From: Cyrtodaria siliqua
Taxonomy: Eukaryota; Mollusca; Bivalvia; Adapedonta; Hiatellidae
DNA length: 64,000 bases
NCBI GenBank assembly: GCA_037043455.1
Contig: JAWPHD010000134.1
Coordinates: 1 to 64,000, forward strand
Direction: 5' to 3'
Below, piece by piece: positions 12,463 to 24,700 of this stretch. The translations under genes and the position numbers were made by a program. Each line of letters opens with the position of its first letter. Within the stretch, counting starts at the first letter, position 1. The notes under the pieces were generated by a model, which did no database searches, was not told the origin of the DNA, and saw only the letters and a list, made by a program, of their open reading frames with translations.

Positions 12463-13733
12463 TTTTTAGCTCTACTGATCAGAGATCAGCAGAGCTTATG
12501 CCGTGGTGCGGCGTCCGTCCGTCTGTCCGTCCGTCTGTCCGTCCGTCCGTTAACTTTTATTTGTAGCGACTACTCCTCTGAAACTACAGGATGGATATTC
12601 ATGAAACTTTACAGAAATGTTGCCCATGAAGTCTAGTTGATCCTAGCAAAAATTCATGTTGATGTGAAATCCAAGATGGCCGCCAAAGCTAAAAATAGAT
12701 TTTTTAAATTCAAGTTTGTAGCGACTACTTCTTGAAAACTATAAGTGATATTGATATGGGACTTTTTCTAAAATGATCAGCATGACATGATGTTGGTCCT
12801 TGTCGAAAATCGTTTTGATTTGACATTAAACATGGCTGCCAGCGGCCATCTTTGTTTACATAGAGTTATATAATGAAAACTTGTAGCGACTACTCCTCTG
12901 AAACTACTTGACGGATTTTCATGAAACTTCACAGGAATGTTGCTCTTGATGTCTAAATGATCCTAGCAAAATTTCAGGTCGGCGGGAAATTCAAGATGGC
13001 CGCCATGGCTAAAAATAGATTTTCAAAATACAAGTTTGTAGTGACTACTTCTTGAAAACTATAAGTGATATTGATATGGGACTTTTTCTAAAATGATCAG
13101 CATGACATGATGGTTATCCGAGTCGAACATTATTTTGATTCGACATTTAACATGGCTGCCAGTGGCCATCTTTGTTTACATAGAGTTATATAATGAAAAC
13201 TTGTAGCGACTACTCCTCTGAAACTACTTGACGGATTTTCATGAAACTTCACAGAACTGTTGCTCTTGATGTCTAATTGATCCTAGCAACATTTCAGGTC
13301 GGCCGGAAATTCAAGATGGCCACCATGGCTAAAAATAGATTTTCAAAATGCAAGTTTGTAGCGACTACTTCTTGAAAACTATAAGTGATATTGGACTTTT
13401 TCTAAAATGATCAGCATAACATGATGTTGGTCCTTGTCAAAAATCATTTTGATTAGATGTTAAACATGGCTGTCAGCGGCCATCTTTGTTTACATAGAAT
13501 TATATAATGAAAACTTGTAGCGACTACTCCTCTGAAACTACTTGACGGATTTTCATGAACTTCACAGGAATGTTGCTCTTGATGTCTAATTGATCCTAGC
13601 AAAATATCAGGTCGGCCGGAAATTCAAGATGGCCGCCACGGCTAAAAATAATTTTTCAAAAAACAAGTTTGTAGCGACTACTTCCTGAAATCAAAATCAA
13701 TCAGTAGAGCTTCAAGGTCATTGACCTCTTGTT
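12463..13733 (+). mobile_element. Helentron-like element, family A, copy 3
   Basis: Same architecture as copy 2, from TTTTTAGCTCTACTGATCAG to AGGTCATTGACCTCTTGTT. The CCGTCCGTCTGTC microsatellite spans about 12509-12550. Only 67 bases separate it from the previous copy, so the two were inserted close together or duplicated. Confidence 0.75.
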
Positions 13734-14223
13734 CTTAGAGGTTTACCACCACTAATTTTATGTACATGTAAGCCTCCGAGGTGTAGTCGAATTTAGTACC
13801 TATAGTAAAAAGTAATCCCTCCTTTTTTGATGAAAACGTGCATTATAATTAGGGGAAAACTGCCCATTTCTATTCGATTTTGTGGTTGTATGTATAAGAA
13901 GCGTATTAATAAGTTTTACTGGATCATTGATGAACATTTTCGAAATTTCGACTATGCTTATACTTTGTGTGCAATGAAAACAGTCAATCAATGACAACAG
14001 CTGTACCCTTGACCTGTTTAGTAAACAAACAAGAACTTTTATAAGTGGATAAGTAGGTAGGTAGGTGAATTTTTTTTCCGCCAAAGACAGTAAAAAACGT
14101 AAGAATTTAAAGAAAAATATACTAGAAACAGTAAAAAAATTATTTTTTGTTAAAGAATTGTTATAAAAAGTATTGGGTTGGGCCCTTTTTGGTGGGTAGG
14201 TAGGGAAACAGCAAACCAACAGT
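13734..14223. other. Non-coding spacer between Helentron-like copies
   Basis: Part of the 5.5-kb element. 14045-14215 holds GGTAGGTAGG and TTGGGCCC motifs related to the MITE at 5506-5779. The 172-codon minus-strand frame crossing this spacer begins inside the neighbouring transposon and is not credible as a gene. Confidence 0.45.
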
Positions 14224-15422
14224 TTTAAGTTCGACTGATCTCTTCCGTCTGTCCGTAAACTTTTATTTGTAGCGACTACTCCTCTGAAACTACTTGGCGG
14301 ATTTTCATGAAACTTCACAGGAATGTTGCTCTTGATGTCTAATTGTTCCTAGCAAAAATTCAGGTCGGCCAGAAATTCAAGAAGGCTAAAAATAGATTTT
14401 TAAAAAACAAGTTTGTAGCGACTACTTCTTGAAAACTCGAAGTGATATTGGACTTTTTCTAAAATGACCAGCATGACATGATGTTGGTCCTTGTCGAAAA
14501 TCGAATTGATTCGAAGTTAAACATGGCTGCCATTTGTATACATAGAGTTATATAGTAAAAACTTGTAGCGACAACTCCTCTGAAACTACTTGGCGGATTT
14601 TCATGAAACTTTACAGGAATGTTGCTCTTAATGTCTTATTGATCCTAGCAAAATTTCAGATCGGCCAGAAATTCAAGATGGCCACCACAGCTAAAAATAG
14701 ATTTTTAAAAAATAAGTTTGTAGCGACTACTTCTTGAAAACTATAAGTGATATCGATATGGGACTTTTTCTAAAATGATCAGCATGACATGATGGTTATC
14801 CGAGTCGAACATTATTTTGATTCGACTTTAAACATGGCTGCCAGTGGCCATCTTTGTTTACATAGAGTTATATAATGAAAACTTGTAGCGATTACTCCTC
14901 TGAAACTACTTGACGGATTTTCATGAAACTTCACACGAATATTGCTCTTGATGTCTTATTGATCCTAGCAAAATTTCAGGTCAGCCTACATTCAAGATGG
15001 CCGCCATGGCTAGAAATATATTTTCAAGATACAAGTTTGTAGCGACTACTTCTTGAAAACTATAAGCGATATTGATATGGGACTTTTTCTTAAATGATCA
15101 GCATGACATGATGTTGGTCCTTGTCAAAAATCATTTTGATTCGATGTTAAACATGGCTGTCAGCGGCCATCTTATTTTACATAGAGTTATATAATGAAAA
15201 CTTGTAGCGACTACTCCTCTGAAACTACTTGACGGATTTTCATGAAACTTCACAGGAATGTTGCTCTTGATGTCTAATTGATCCTAGCAAAATTTCAGGT
15301 CGGCCGGAAATTCAAGATGACCGCCACGGCTAAAAATAAATTTTGAAAAAACAAGTTTGTAGCGACTACTTCCTGAAATCAAAATCAATCAGTAGAGCTT
15401 CAAGGTCATTGACCTCTTGTTT
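14224..15422 (+). mobile_element. Helentron-like element, family A, copy 4, damaged 5' end
   Basis: The 5' end is reduced to TTTAAGTTCGACTGATC with most of the hairpin and microsatellite lost. The body units and the full 3' end (ATCAGTAGAGCT, AGGTCATTGACCT, CTTGTT) are present. Confidence 0.7.
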
Positions 15423-16341
15423 ATGGTCGGCCTCATAATTAAAAAACACGAACGCTTATCAATTAGTGTTGACCATCATATCAAAAACATCGCTCAGTCG
15501 GTTTATTTTACATTGAATTACAAATTTATGTCACCATATTAAAAACATCGCTCAGTCAGTTTGTTTTACATTGAATTACAAAAACACGCCAATTAACCTA
15601 AATCTGCATCCAGCCACATTCCATAATAACCATGTCGGTAATTAATTTTTATTTCCTACAGTTTATATGTGAAATTGTTTATTCATAACTTGTGTTTACA
15701 AATGACTTGAACGTGCTTGTGTTCTGTACATGTAACACAAACGTGTGTAGTTCATTCCTTTATGAACTCAGTACACGCGATGTCATCACATCACCTGGCC
15801 CTTAGCAACGTGTATTAAAGCCTTGTATTTGCCTGGTACAATGTATTTGTTTGCGCATGTAGCCGTCGACGCTATGGATAGCAGACACATGTTTATTTCT
15901 TATATAAAAGCACAACTTTATAAGGTAGCTTTATTGTTTATTAACGCTAACGTATGCTTATCTAAGAAAAAATGTAACCTGGACTAGATTCTATTGTCGA
16001 TTTTTTTACGCGTTTTAGTTCAACCCGTCTGGTTTAGTCGGGTCAATATTGGGAGCATGTATTATTAAATCGGCGAATTTTAAAACGCATGAAATAATAT
16101 TTTTAAACAATGGTTTGTCTGTTGGAACTTCGCTGCGATTTGCCGCAAACTTAGCACCGAGAAACACGGCGATCGCTTCCTTCGACATTGCATTTTCCAA
16201 TCGCGGTGATTTTGACGGTCACATGAAATGCCGGTAATATTTCCGGTGTCAGTCCGCAGTAAAATCGCGGCGATTTTCGTCTATAACTGAAAAACGGTCG
16301 CGGGGGACACTGCGGAAAAGTCGTAATCCGCGTGGTACCAT
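15423..16341. other. Right part of the ATGGTACCAC element
   Basis: Contains a direct duplication of about 55 bp (15479-15533 and 15534-15588, marker AACATCGCTCAGTC). The rest up to the terminal repeat is unique. 16015-16200 on the minus strand is open for 61 codons without a recognised domain. Confidence 0.45.
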
Positions 16342-16754
16342 CTAAACTATATGGATTTTCATGACGATTTACAGGAATGTTGCCCATGATGTCTTTTTTC
16401 TAAAACGATCAGCATGACATGTTTGTTAACATTAAACATGGCTGCCAGCGGCCATCTTTGTTTACAGAGTTAAATAGTAAAAAGTTGTAGCGACTACTCC
16501 TCTGAAACTACTTGACGCATTTTCATGAAACTTCACATGAATGTTGCACTTGATGTCTAGTTGATCCTAGCAAAATTTCAAGTCGGCCTGAAATTCAAGA
16601 AATAGATCTTTTTAAAAATAGAGTTTTGTGATGACTACTCAAAAACCATAAGTAATATCATATTGAATTGGAACCATTACCAAAATGACTGGCACAACAT
16701 GTAGTTGGTCATAAGAAAATTCATTTCGATTTGATTTCAAACATGGTCATCTTT

Positions 16755-17108
16755 CAGGGCTTTTTTACCTTATATAACAGAGGCCTGTAAAGGGCCTGGG
16801 CCTCTTCCCAACAGAAAATTGGACTGTTTTTTCCCAACTGTGGCAGAATTATTTCCCAATCGGAAAACAGCAGTCTCTCAGAATTTGAGAAAAAGCATGA
16901 ATTCTGCAGTGTGTTTTTGGCTGCCAAGTAAATTCCGACTTGGAAAAGTTAATAATTATGGTAAGTAATGGATGACAATATAAATAAAGTATATTAAGGT
17001 CATATTTATGAAACCTTGTATTTTTCCCAAAATGAGAAATAAGCGCGTTCTTTTTTCCCAAAATGGACAGGCCTGGGACTCTTCCCAATTTTGTTGAAAA
17101 AAGCCCTG
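16755..17108. mobile_element. hAT-like MITE with 5-bp target duplication
   Basis: CAGGGCTTTTTT at the left end and AAAAAAGCCCTG at the right end are exact inverse copies. TCTTT flanks both sides (16750-16754 and 17109-17113). The interior repeats TTCCCAA motifs and AGGCCTGGG. It interrupts Helentron-like body sequence at GGCCATCTTT. Non-coding. Confidence 0.65.
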
Positions 17109-17124
17109 TCTTTTGTTATCACGA

Positions 17125-19078
17125 CAGAGCTACAGATAAGCAGCGTATTTGTGTAAATACTCAATTAAAAATGTCAAAATACCCTATTAAATCAGAAGCA
17201 TGCGTACAATAAAACAGTCAAATTAATAAATATGTTTTGACTACGTATTTATCCGTTGCCGTAAAGATAGCCACTAGCAAACGGATTTCCTGGGTGCTGT
17301 CCGTCGATCTAACACTTACCGAGTTTTGCGATTGATTTGAAACATTTGGCCTGTTCTCGATATCAGTCATATTTCATCCGAAAAGTTACGAAAAACGAAA
17401 TTTTATTCAGTCTACTCGTTAGAGGCCAGTTTCCGTCCAAGCCCAGTTTCCGTCATTCTCATTTAAAAACTGTTTTTACACTGCAAATTACTTTCGCGAT
17501 GTCACTTATTGTCAAACGTTTATAACTGAAGATTGGAAACAGGAAAAACAACGAAAAAAGTAAATAAGCGGTAAAAAACGAAAGGGATTTCTCCGGAAAA
17601 TGTGTTTACTTCCTTATATGGCATTGGGGATGCGCGCGCATACTGCCGCATAATAAACTATTAAAAAAATAACACTGTAATGACGTCATATTTTTATCAC
17701 TCTTCAGTGGACGCAGTTAAAATATACCGTGATTATATAATTTAACCAAAGAGAAGCAATTCGTACAACCTGTATCTGTTTGATTTACACAGAGTTACTG
17801 TACATTGTCGTCGTTGAAAGTTTTACATTGACGTTACCAGGCGCATTGTTATAACGATCGATGTGACTGATGGAACAATGCAAACATACAATTTTTACAA
17901 TGAAATTGTTGAATAGACTTGCAAACAAGTTTCTAATTCATAAAAGTTTACTGTTTCTTGACCTAGTTGAATCTATCACTCGATAAAATACATGACGGAA
18001 ACTGGGCTTGTAAACAAATTGATTTCTCAGTTTTAGTCTATTTATAAAAAGGTCACGTGCCACTTCGATAATTTATATAAAACAAAATTCTTTGGTATCA
18101 AATTTCCAGGAAGAGGTAACCTAATAGAAAATAGAGTAACAATTGTCAGGATACATAGATTTGTCGAAAAATTAGTTTATGTTTACACAAGTGACGGAAA
18201 GTGGCCCCCGACGAGTATATATCCCATAATATTTCTGCATTCCTTGAGGAGTGTTTGTCATTTCTAAACGTCAACATGAAAAGAGGTAGAAAAACAAATT
18301 CAAAACTTTTGAACAAAAAACAAAACGTTTGGCCATTTAGCAAAAACAAAAGCGAACGATAATTTGTAATATAACGGTACATATATTATACATGTATATT
18401 CTGTGATGAATTATAGAAATTTCCCAGTTTGAGAAATCTATAACATATCCCTTCCTCTACTGTGCTATCTCGCCTAGTGTGCAAGATAGCACAGTAGCCA
18501 AATGTTATGAACTAAACGATAGACGTCACGATATTACGTCACGAATTGACGTCATGATATTACTCCGCGCTGTCGCCATAGGAGTGACAGAAGAAGGAAT
18601 ACTTGTGTCAAAAGACGATTGGAAAGAAATTATCACACAATATATATTATATAGTTTAACATTTTTGTCGTGATACGGAAATTATTCACATGTGAGAAAT
18701 ATTCTTGCGATATAGAAACTCGTGCGAAAAAAAATAAAATCTCATGAATGTTTGTTGACTGTTGAAAGACAAAAATCAAAGCCGGTTGATAATTGTAGCA
18801 AATGATGAAAAAATTAAATTTGCGTTGCAGCACTTGTCAGACAACGAAAAATAATCTTGATTAATTTAGCAATGCATGCATTTATATGAATGGGCTAATG
18901 AAGGGACACCCACTTATTGTAAAAACAGTTAATTATTTAAAGTTGACTTATACAGTATTTGTGTATTGAAAAAAGTCGATGTCACAAACGTTTTGAATTT
19001 TACACAGTTAAAATCCTCAAATACCCAATTAAAACAGATGGGTGACCCAATTGGTCAAAAAGCTTATCTGTAGCTCTG
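17125..19078. mobile_element. 1.95-kb element, CAGAGCTACAGATAAGC termini
   Basis: CAGAGCTACAGATAAGC (17125-17141) and its exact inverse (19062-19078) bound the element, which lies in Helentron-like DNA. The centre has a strong hairpin with 14-bp arms CTACTGTGCTATCT (18457-18497), followed by repeated GACGTCAxGATATTA. No open frame is long or recognisable. Longer relative of the element at 1562-1981. Confidence 0.65.
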
Positions 19079-20314
19079 ACATGGAGTTATATAGGAAAAA
19101 CTTGTGGCGACTACTCTTCTGAAGTACTTTGCGGATTTTCATGAAACTTCACAGGAATGTTGCTCTTGATGTCTAGTTGTTCAAAGCATAAATTCAGGTC
19201 GGCCGGAAATACAAGATGGCCACCAAGTCTAAAATAAGATTTTTGTGGCGACTACTCAAAAACCATAAGGGATATTGATTGGAAACCTTTACCAAAATTA
19301 CATGCACGACATGTAGTTGGTCCTAACCAAAAATCATTTCAATTCGATGTCAAACATGGCCACCAGTGGCCATCTTTGTTTACATAGAGTTAAATAGGAA
19401 AAACTTTTCGTTATTGTCGAATAATCAAAATGGCCACCATGTCAACTCAAAGTTTACATAGAGTTATATAGGAAAAGGCTAAAAATGACTTTTTCTCTGA
19501 AACTGGTTGAAGGATTTTGATGAAACTTAATCACAATGATCTTTGGGATAGTCCTCCTCAGATACATTTGTTTTTCGCAGCCGTCAGTCATCCAAAATGG
19601 CCACCATGGCTAAAATTAGGTCAAATTTGAAGAGATTTCGAACGACATCTCCGAAACCACTTAATCCATTCCAGTGAAATATCATATACATGTTCCTTGG
19701 GTTGGCCTCTATCAAATTTGTGTTTTTAGTCATTGTCGAATAATCAAAATGGCCGCCACGACGACCCAAAGTTTACATAGAGTTATATAGGAAAAGGCTA
19801 AAATTGACATCTTCTCTGAAACCTTTTGAAGGATTTTGTTGAAACTTTATCACAATGATCTTTGGGATAGTGCGCCTCAGATTTTTTTCGCAGCCGCCAG
19901 TCATCCAAGATGGCCACCATGGCTAAAACTAAGTCAAATTTAAGGAAATTTCAAACGACATCTCCTCCGAAACCACTTAATCCATTCCAGTGAAATAACA
20001 TATACATGTTCCTTGGGTTGGCCTCTATCAAATTTGTGTTATTCGTTATCATCGAATAATCAAAATGTTTGCCATGGTGACCCAAGGTTTACATAGAGTT
20101 TTATATGAAAAGGTAAAATATGAAATCTTCACTGAAACCTTTTGAAGGATTTTGTTGAAACTATCACAATGGTTGGCGTCTATTAAGTTTATGTTTTTTG
20201 TTTTCTTGCAGTAATCAAAATGGCCGCCGTGGCGACCCAAAGTTTGTATAGGAAAATGCTAAATATGACATCTTTACACAGTAGAGCGTCTACAGGCCCT
20301 CTTGGGCCTGTTGT

Positions 20315-20711
20315 TTTGATTGACTTACTGAGGAATGTTGTTTGTGAAAATTAAAAATAGCACATTGTGTAAAATCGAAAGTAGACATAAATCACGAAGC
20401 GAAATGCTTTAGATTAATAATTAATCGTGAAGTTGGAACTACCCGTTGTCATATTAAAAATTGTGTAATTTATCTTTAGATTAATGTTATTGTGAATAGT
20501 TTTCATTTTATTTGTTGAAGTAACAAAGAAAAACGCATGCATATTTAAAAAGGATTTAATAATCTTCAACTTAAGGGAAAGCACTCTCGCAATCTGAAAA
20601 CAAGAAAATTAAATAATTATGAGAACAAATATGAATTGCTTTGATAATAAATGTTAAAAACGGTTCTATTTATATACAATTAACGGTTTTATTTACTTTT
20701 CAATAATGTCC
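20315..20711. other. Non-coding, AT-rich
   Basis: AT-rich DNA after the old Helentron-like 3' end. No open frame or repeat of note. Confidence 0.4.
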
Positions 20712-20812
20712 GCATATTAAAATGCCTCCCTGGAGCACCTGTACTTTGAAAAGGTTACGAAATTGTAAATCACTATAAAAATTGGTGGGTGGGGTAATGC
20801 AAAAAAATAGAA
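20712..20812 (+). repeat. Left arm of inverted repeat around exon 21074-21779
   Basis: AAAATGCCTCCCTGGAG through GGTGGGTGGGGTAATGC is repeated in inverse, with mismatches, at 23434-23522. The two arms enclose the first coding exon of the window and a part of the next intron. Confidence 0.65.
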
Positions 20813-21030
20813 CTGAAGATATAGTAATTAACGTAATTCATTATCATAATTGAATTCATTATTGAGAAGAAAAAAAATAACAATAACATAAAAATCCCTA
20901 TCTTCAGACCCTATATTTTTGGCAAATAAAACGGGAAACAATCAGTCTTAGCATTGGAACGTGACGGAATAACGATCATTGCTTAGTACAGAAACATTTT
21001 TAAATTTATTTGTAGTTTTGATATGAATCT

Positions 21031-21094
21031 TATAAATAAATAAATAAAGACAGAGATGAATCTTATTTTCCAGAAATAAATAAAGACAGAGATG
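21031..21094 (+). repeat. Duplicated acceptor region of the first exon
   Basis: AATAAATAAAGACAGAGATG occurs at about 21037-21056 in the intron and again at 21075-21094 as the start of the exon; AATCTTAT also precedes both copies. The unit is about 40 bp and includes the junction of intron and exon. Confidence 0.65.
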
Positions 21095-21779
21095 GGGGTA
21101 AGAAGCAATCCGACTCCAGGACTTCAATAAGGCTTGACAGTTATGACAGTAAATCCGACAGCACAGCCCCCTCTGTGAAAACACGTAGCGATTCTAGAGA
21201 TCGATCCACCATGGACATGCCAGTATTGTCTCGATCAAATTCCAAAAGTGAATCGAAATCTGAGCAGCAATTGTCGTGGTCGGAAACAAGGGACAGGTCA
21301 TCTGGAGGGTCTAGAAGTGAATCAAAAGAACGAATGAAGTGTGAATACTCATCCAAATCTAAAGTCTCACCCCAGTCATTGTCAAGGACAGAATCTCGGG
21401 AAAAATTGTCCAGCAAATCAGATTCATCACGCTCATCAAAATCCGACTCGTATAAATCAAAGTATGAAATGAAGTACAGCTCCAAAACTGAATCTCCTGA
21501 CAAAAAATCAAAGCATGAACACTCACGACAGTCAGATGGATCCGATAAACGGGCAAAGTCATCCTCTTCTGTCTCGGAAACTGCAACAGAACCTGAACAT
21601 AAGGAACCAATAAAGATAAAACTGTCCTTGTCACAGATTCGGTCATTTACTTCCATTCCTGGTGGGGACGACTCTGACTCGGCCGACTCCTATGAAGAAA
21701 CCAGTGTGGCACACGATTACGAGGAAGCAGGAAAGAAAAGAAGCAAAAAGAAAGATGGTGGATCAGGAAAGAAAAAAAG
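21074..21779 (+). CDS. KMT2C: KMT2C-like exon 1 of window: Ser/Arg/Lys-rich region
   Basis: Opens after TTTTCCAG; the first two bases complete a codon, then 234 codons follow and two bases (AG) remain before a GTATTA donor. The product is about 235 residues, dominated by S, K, R, D and E with many SKS, SRS and SES steps, then an IKIKLSLSQIRSF segment, an acidic GGDDSDSADSYEE stretch and a basic KKRSKKKDGG tail. It is predicted disordered and nuclear. No domain is seen. Assignment to the PHD gene rests on phase: AG plus the G of the next exon gives Arg. If the GTATTA donor is not used, the frame stops 16 bases later. Long minus-strand frames here are shadows. Confidence 0.75.
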
Positions 21780-24700
21780 GTATTATGCCAATTAACTTGT
21801 CCTTGTAATAGCCCTTTTCATGCCCCCGAAAGGTGGCATATAGTAGTCCCATTGTCCATCCGTCCGTCAGTCCCTTAGATCGTTTGTTCGTTCGTCAATA
21901 CAATCGTGTCAGGTTAATAACTCTGACAATAATGGACGGATTTTCAACTAACTTGGCACAATTGCTCACCACAACAAGACGTGTCGTGCACAAAATCCAG
22001 GTCCGTGGCTCCAAGGTCAAGGTCACACTTAGAGGTCAACGGTTTAATCGTGTCCGGTCAATAACGTTGGCATTCATGGACGGATTTTGAAATAACTTGG
22101 CAAAAGTGCTCACCACAACAAGACAACGTGTTGCGCACACAATCCAGGTCCGTGGCTCTAAGGTCAAGGTCATACTTAGAGGTCAAAGGTAAAATTTTAT
22201 CCGGTCAATAACACTGGCATTCCTGGACTGATTTTCAATTAACTTGGCACAAGTGCTCACCACAACAAGACAATGTGATGCGCACAAAATCCAGGTTCGT
22301 GGCTCCAAGTTCAAGGTCAGACTTAGAGGTCAAAGGTCAAATCGTGTCCGGTCAATAACTCAAGACATTTTTGTCCCGTCGCATTGCGCAATAAATTTTA
22401 TTACTTGCATTCCTCAAACAGTTTTGAATGGGTTGTTCCCAAACTTCATATACAGGTAACACTTACAGGGGTGTAGACGTGGAAAAATCCACTCGCCCTG
22501 CAGGACTAGTGGAAGCAAAAAGCTACTCGCCCTTACCAATTTACCACTCGACCTGCAGCATATAACCTGAACATTATTTTCACCACTATAGTAAGCTACA
22601 ATAAGTACATATGTGTACTCACAGACACTGTAGTAGCTGACAGGCATTATGTGGATATTTTATTGTTATTCAAATAAAGAAGCGCCATATTATCTAACAT
22701 CACATTTAATATTATGGTCTGCAACCTGTCCTCGTACACTGTCACAGGCAACTGTCATTAAGATTTATTCCCTTCCACGCAGACATTCGTCGGGGGGTGG
22801 GCAAAAAAAAATAAGCGCGGAGAATTAACTTCTACAACAACAACAATATTCTGCTGAACTTCTCTTCAGTATTTTGTCTCCATTGGACCAATAATAGACG
22901 CCAGAACTAATTAATAGCGGTTGGGAACTACGCTTGTTGTTCAGCCATACCTGTTCTGATTCGTCGACACTCGGGTCGAATCCGCTTGCAGTCGCTGACG
23001 CAGACTTTCCGAACAGCGACCTGATGTCTGTTTGTTTACCCGCCATGTTTATGGTGTCGATATAAAAAAATACAGACTGACTGGTTAGCGATATATTGCA
23101 TCACACTCCAATTGATTTTAGCGTCTTTGTCAGTTATCATTTGTTTGGCAATGCTTTTACGTATCTCGTTTTATTAAAATTTATTTAAATGAACCAGCTC
23201 ACTGAGACCTGACTCTATCTATTACTTATACCCAGCCGACGACATCTCATTATGTTACAGCTGATTCTGATTTAACGGATTTAGATACTCATTATAATTC
23301 ATTAAATACTGAGAAAATTAAAAATTCAGTAATTTTTATCTTCTCATAACCAATTGATGTACGTTTAAGTTGCGTTGGCAGTAGTCATTGGGTGAAAGCA
23401 TAGCAATGGTAAAATGGAACAATTTAGGACAGATTTTTTTTTAGCATTACCCCACCCACAAATTGTATACAGTGATACAAGTTTTCAAGTCCAGTTCCTC
23501 CAGGAAGGCATTTTAATCGGCAAAATACATTGGAAAATAAATATAAACTGTTAACTGTATATGAAAATAACTGTTTACAATTTATTTACAAAGAAATCGA
23601 TATTTCTTCTCACAAATATATTATTACATATATTTCCGTGTATCATAATCAATTTCACTTCGCGGGAGTTCTTTCCCCTAAGTCAGGAATTTCTAAATGT
23701 TATCTCAGAATTGATATATTTCGCTTTTCACAGTTTCATATAAAGCATGCTTACATTATCAAAAGTCCATGGTCTCTTGATTCATTACAAATAGGCGTGA
23801 TTGTGTTGATTGCGATTCTGTATCGGCCTATTTGTAATCTTTTGAGTCAGTTCTGCCATTTTGAGCTGACCACGTGACGAACGTGATCAACCAGTAGTAT
23901 TTTTAAAAAGTGGTTTCATTGGCTAATCGACCCGAGTTGAAAAACTACACATCAATTGATTGGATAATGACGACTGTCAATTAAGGTTCTTGGAGGATGG
24001 ACTTACAGAAAAAAAACCTGCGCCTTCCATCAACTTGTCATTTTACTCCACTTTCACAATGTCACTTGCAGGAGTAAGGATAAAAGTCGTAGGTACAAAT
24101 CGCAGTCCATCGATCCCGACTCTTTAGCACCCCCTGAATTGGAACTGATGGAGACAGGGGAGACGACTGTGATAGCAAGTGATGTGGAGGCGAGCATGAT
24201 GACTGATCCTGAACCTCTCTCTTTACCTGACGAGATGGACATCTCTACAGACAGTATCCCAGGTAAGTCTCCCGTGTAAAAACAGTACTATCTCAATTTC
24301 ATATAGTTATATTTCTATAACCATGTTTCACTTAAAGTTAAACATGTATTGTATTAAATGGTCTTTTGAAAATTCTTTGAAAGTTTTCATGCATATATTC
24401 AGGTCTATAAATAATCGAGATAATTACATGATAGAATTACTCATTTTGCATTGCACGTACTACAGATTATTAAATAATACGGCAGGTAATACAGGTTATT
24501 AAATTATACGGCAGGTAATACAGGTTATTAAATAATACGGCAGATAATACAGATTATTAAATAATACGGCAGGTAATACAGGTTATTAAATTATACGGCA
24601 GGTAATACAGGTTATTCAATAATACGGCAGGTAATACAGGTTATTAAATAATACGGCAGGTAATACAGGTTATTAAATAATGAGATAATAACATGATAGA

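Larger units (their letters stand above)
10864..16341. mobile_element. 5.5-kb DNA element with ATGGTACCAC termini
   Basis: ATGGTACCACACGGAGTACG at the left end is matched in inverse by ATGGTACCACGCGGATTACG at the right end, and Helentron-like sequence continues on both outer sides. Both terminal regions are rich in CGGCGATTTT-like motifs. Three Helentron-like elements sit inside. A minus-strand frame at 16015-16200 (61 codons) might be a scrap of its transposase, but I do not recognise it. No clear target duplication was found. Confidence 0.5.
10790..20314 (+). mobile_element. Old Helentron-like element split by nested insertions
   Basis: Pieces of one Helentron-like element lie in order. 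A degraded 5' part is at 10790-10863 (GAGCTTATGCC, GGCGTCCGTCGTCCG). Body segments are at 16342-16754 and 19079-20280 (AAGATGGCCACCA, CATAGAGTTATATAGG). The 3' end is at 20281-20314 with GTAGAGCGTC and the palindrome AGGCCCTCTTGGGCCT. The gaps are three later insertions at 10864-16341, 16755-17108 and 19078-17125 in the order listed separately. The later body segments diverge from family A and look older. An alternative is two overlapping old copies rather than one. Confidence 0.55.

Noticed and set aside
13800..14318. 172-codon minus-strand frame
   Set aside because: Begins in Helentron-like sequence and crosses a repeat spacer; no domain and no codon character.
21141..21656. 171-codon minus-strand frame, acidic
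   Set aside because: Shadow of the Ser/Arg/Lys-rich exon on the other strand.
22825..23046. Minus-strand gene starting MAGKQTDIRSLFGK
   Set aside because: Listed only as a possible transposase scrap; the likeness is confined to a few N-terminal residues and the frame ends without a domain.
23530..23877. 115-codon plus-strand frame in the first intron
   Set aside because: AT-rich, no recognised domain, not in phase with the neighbouring exons.
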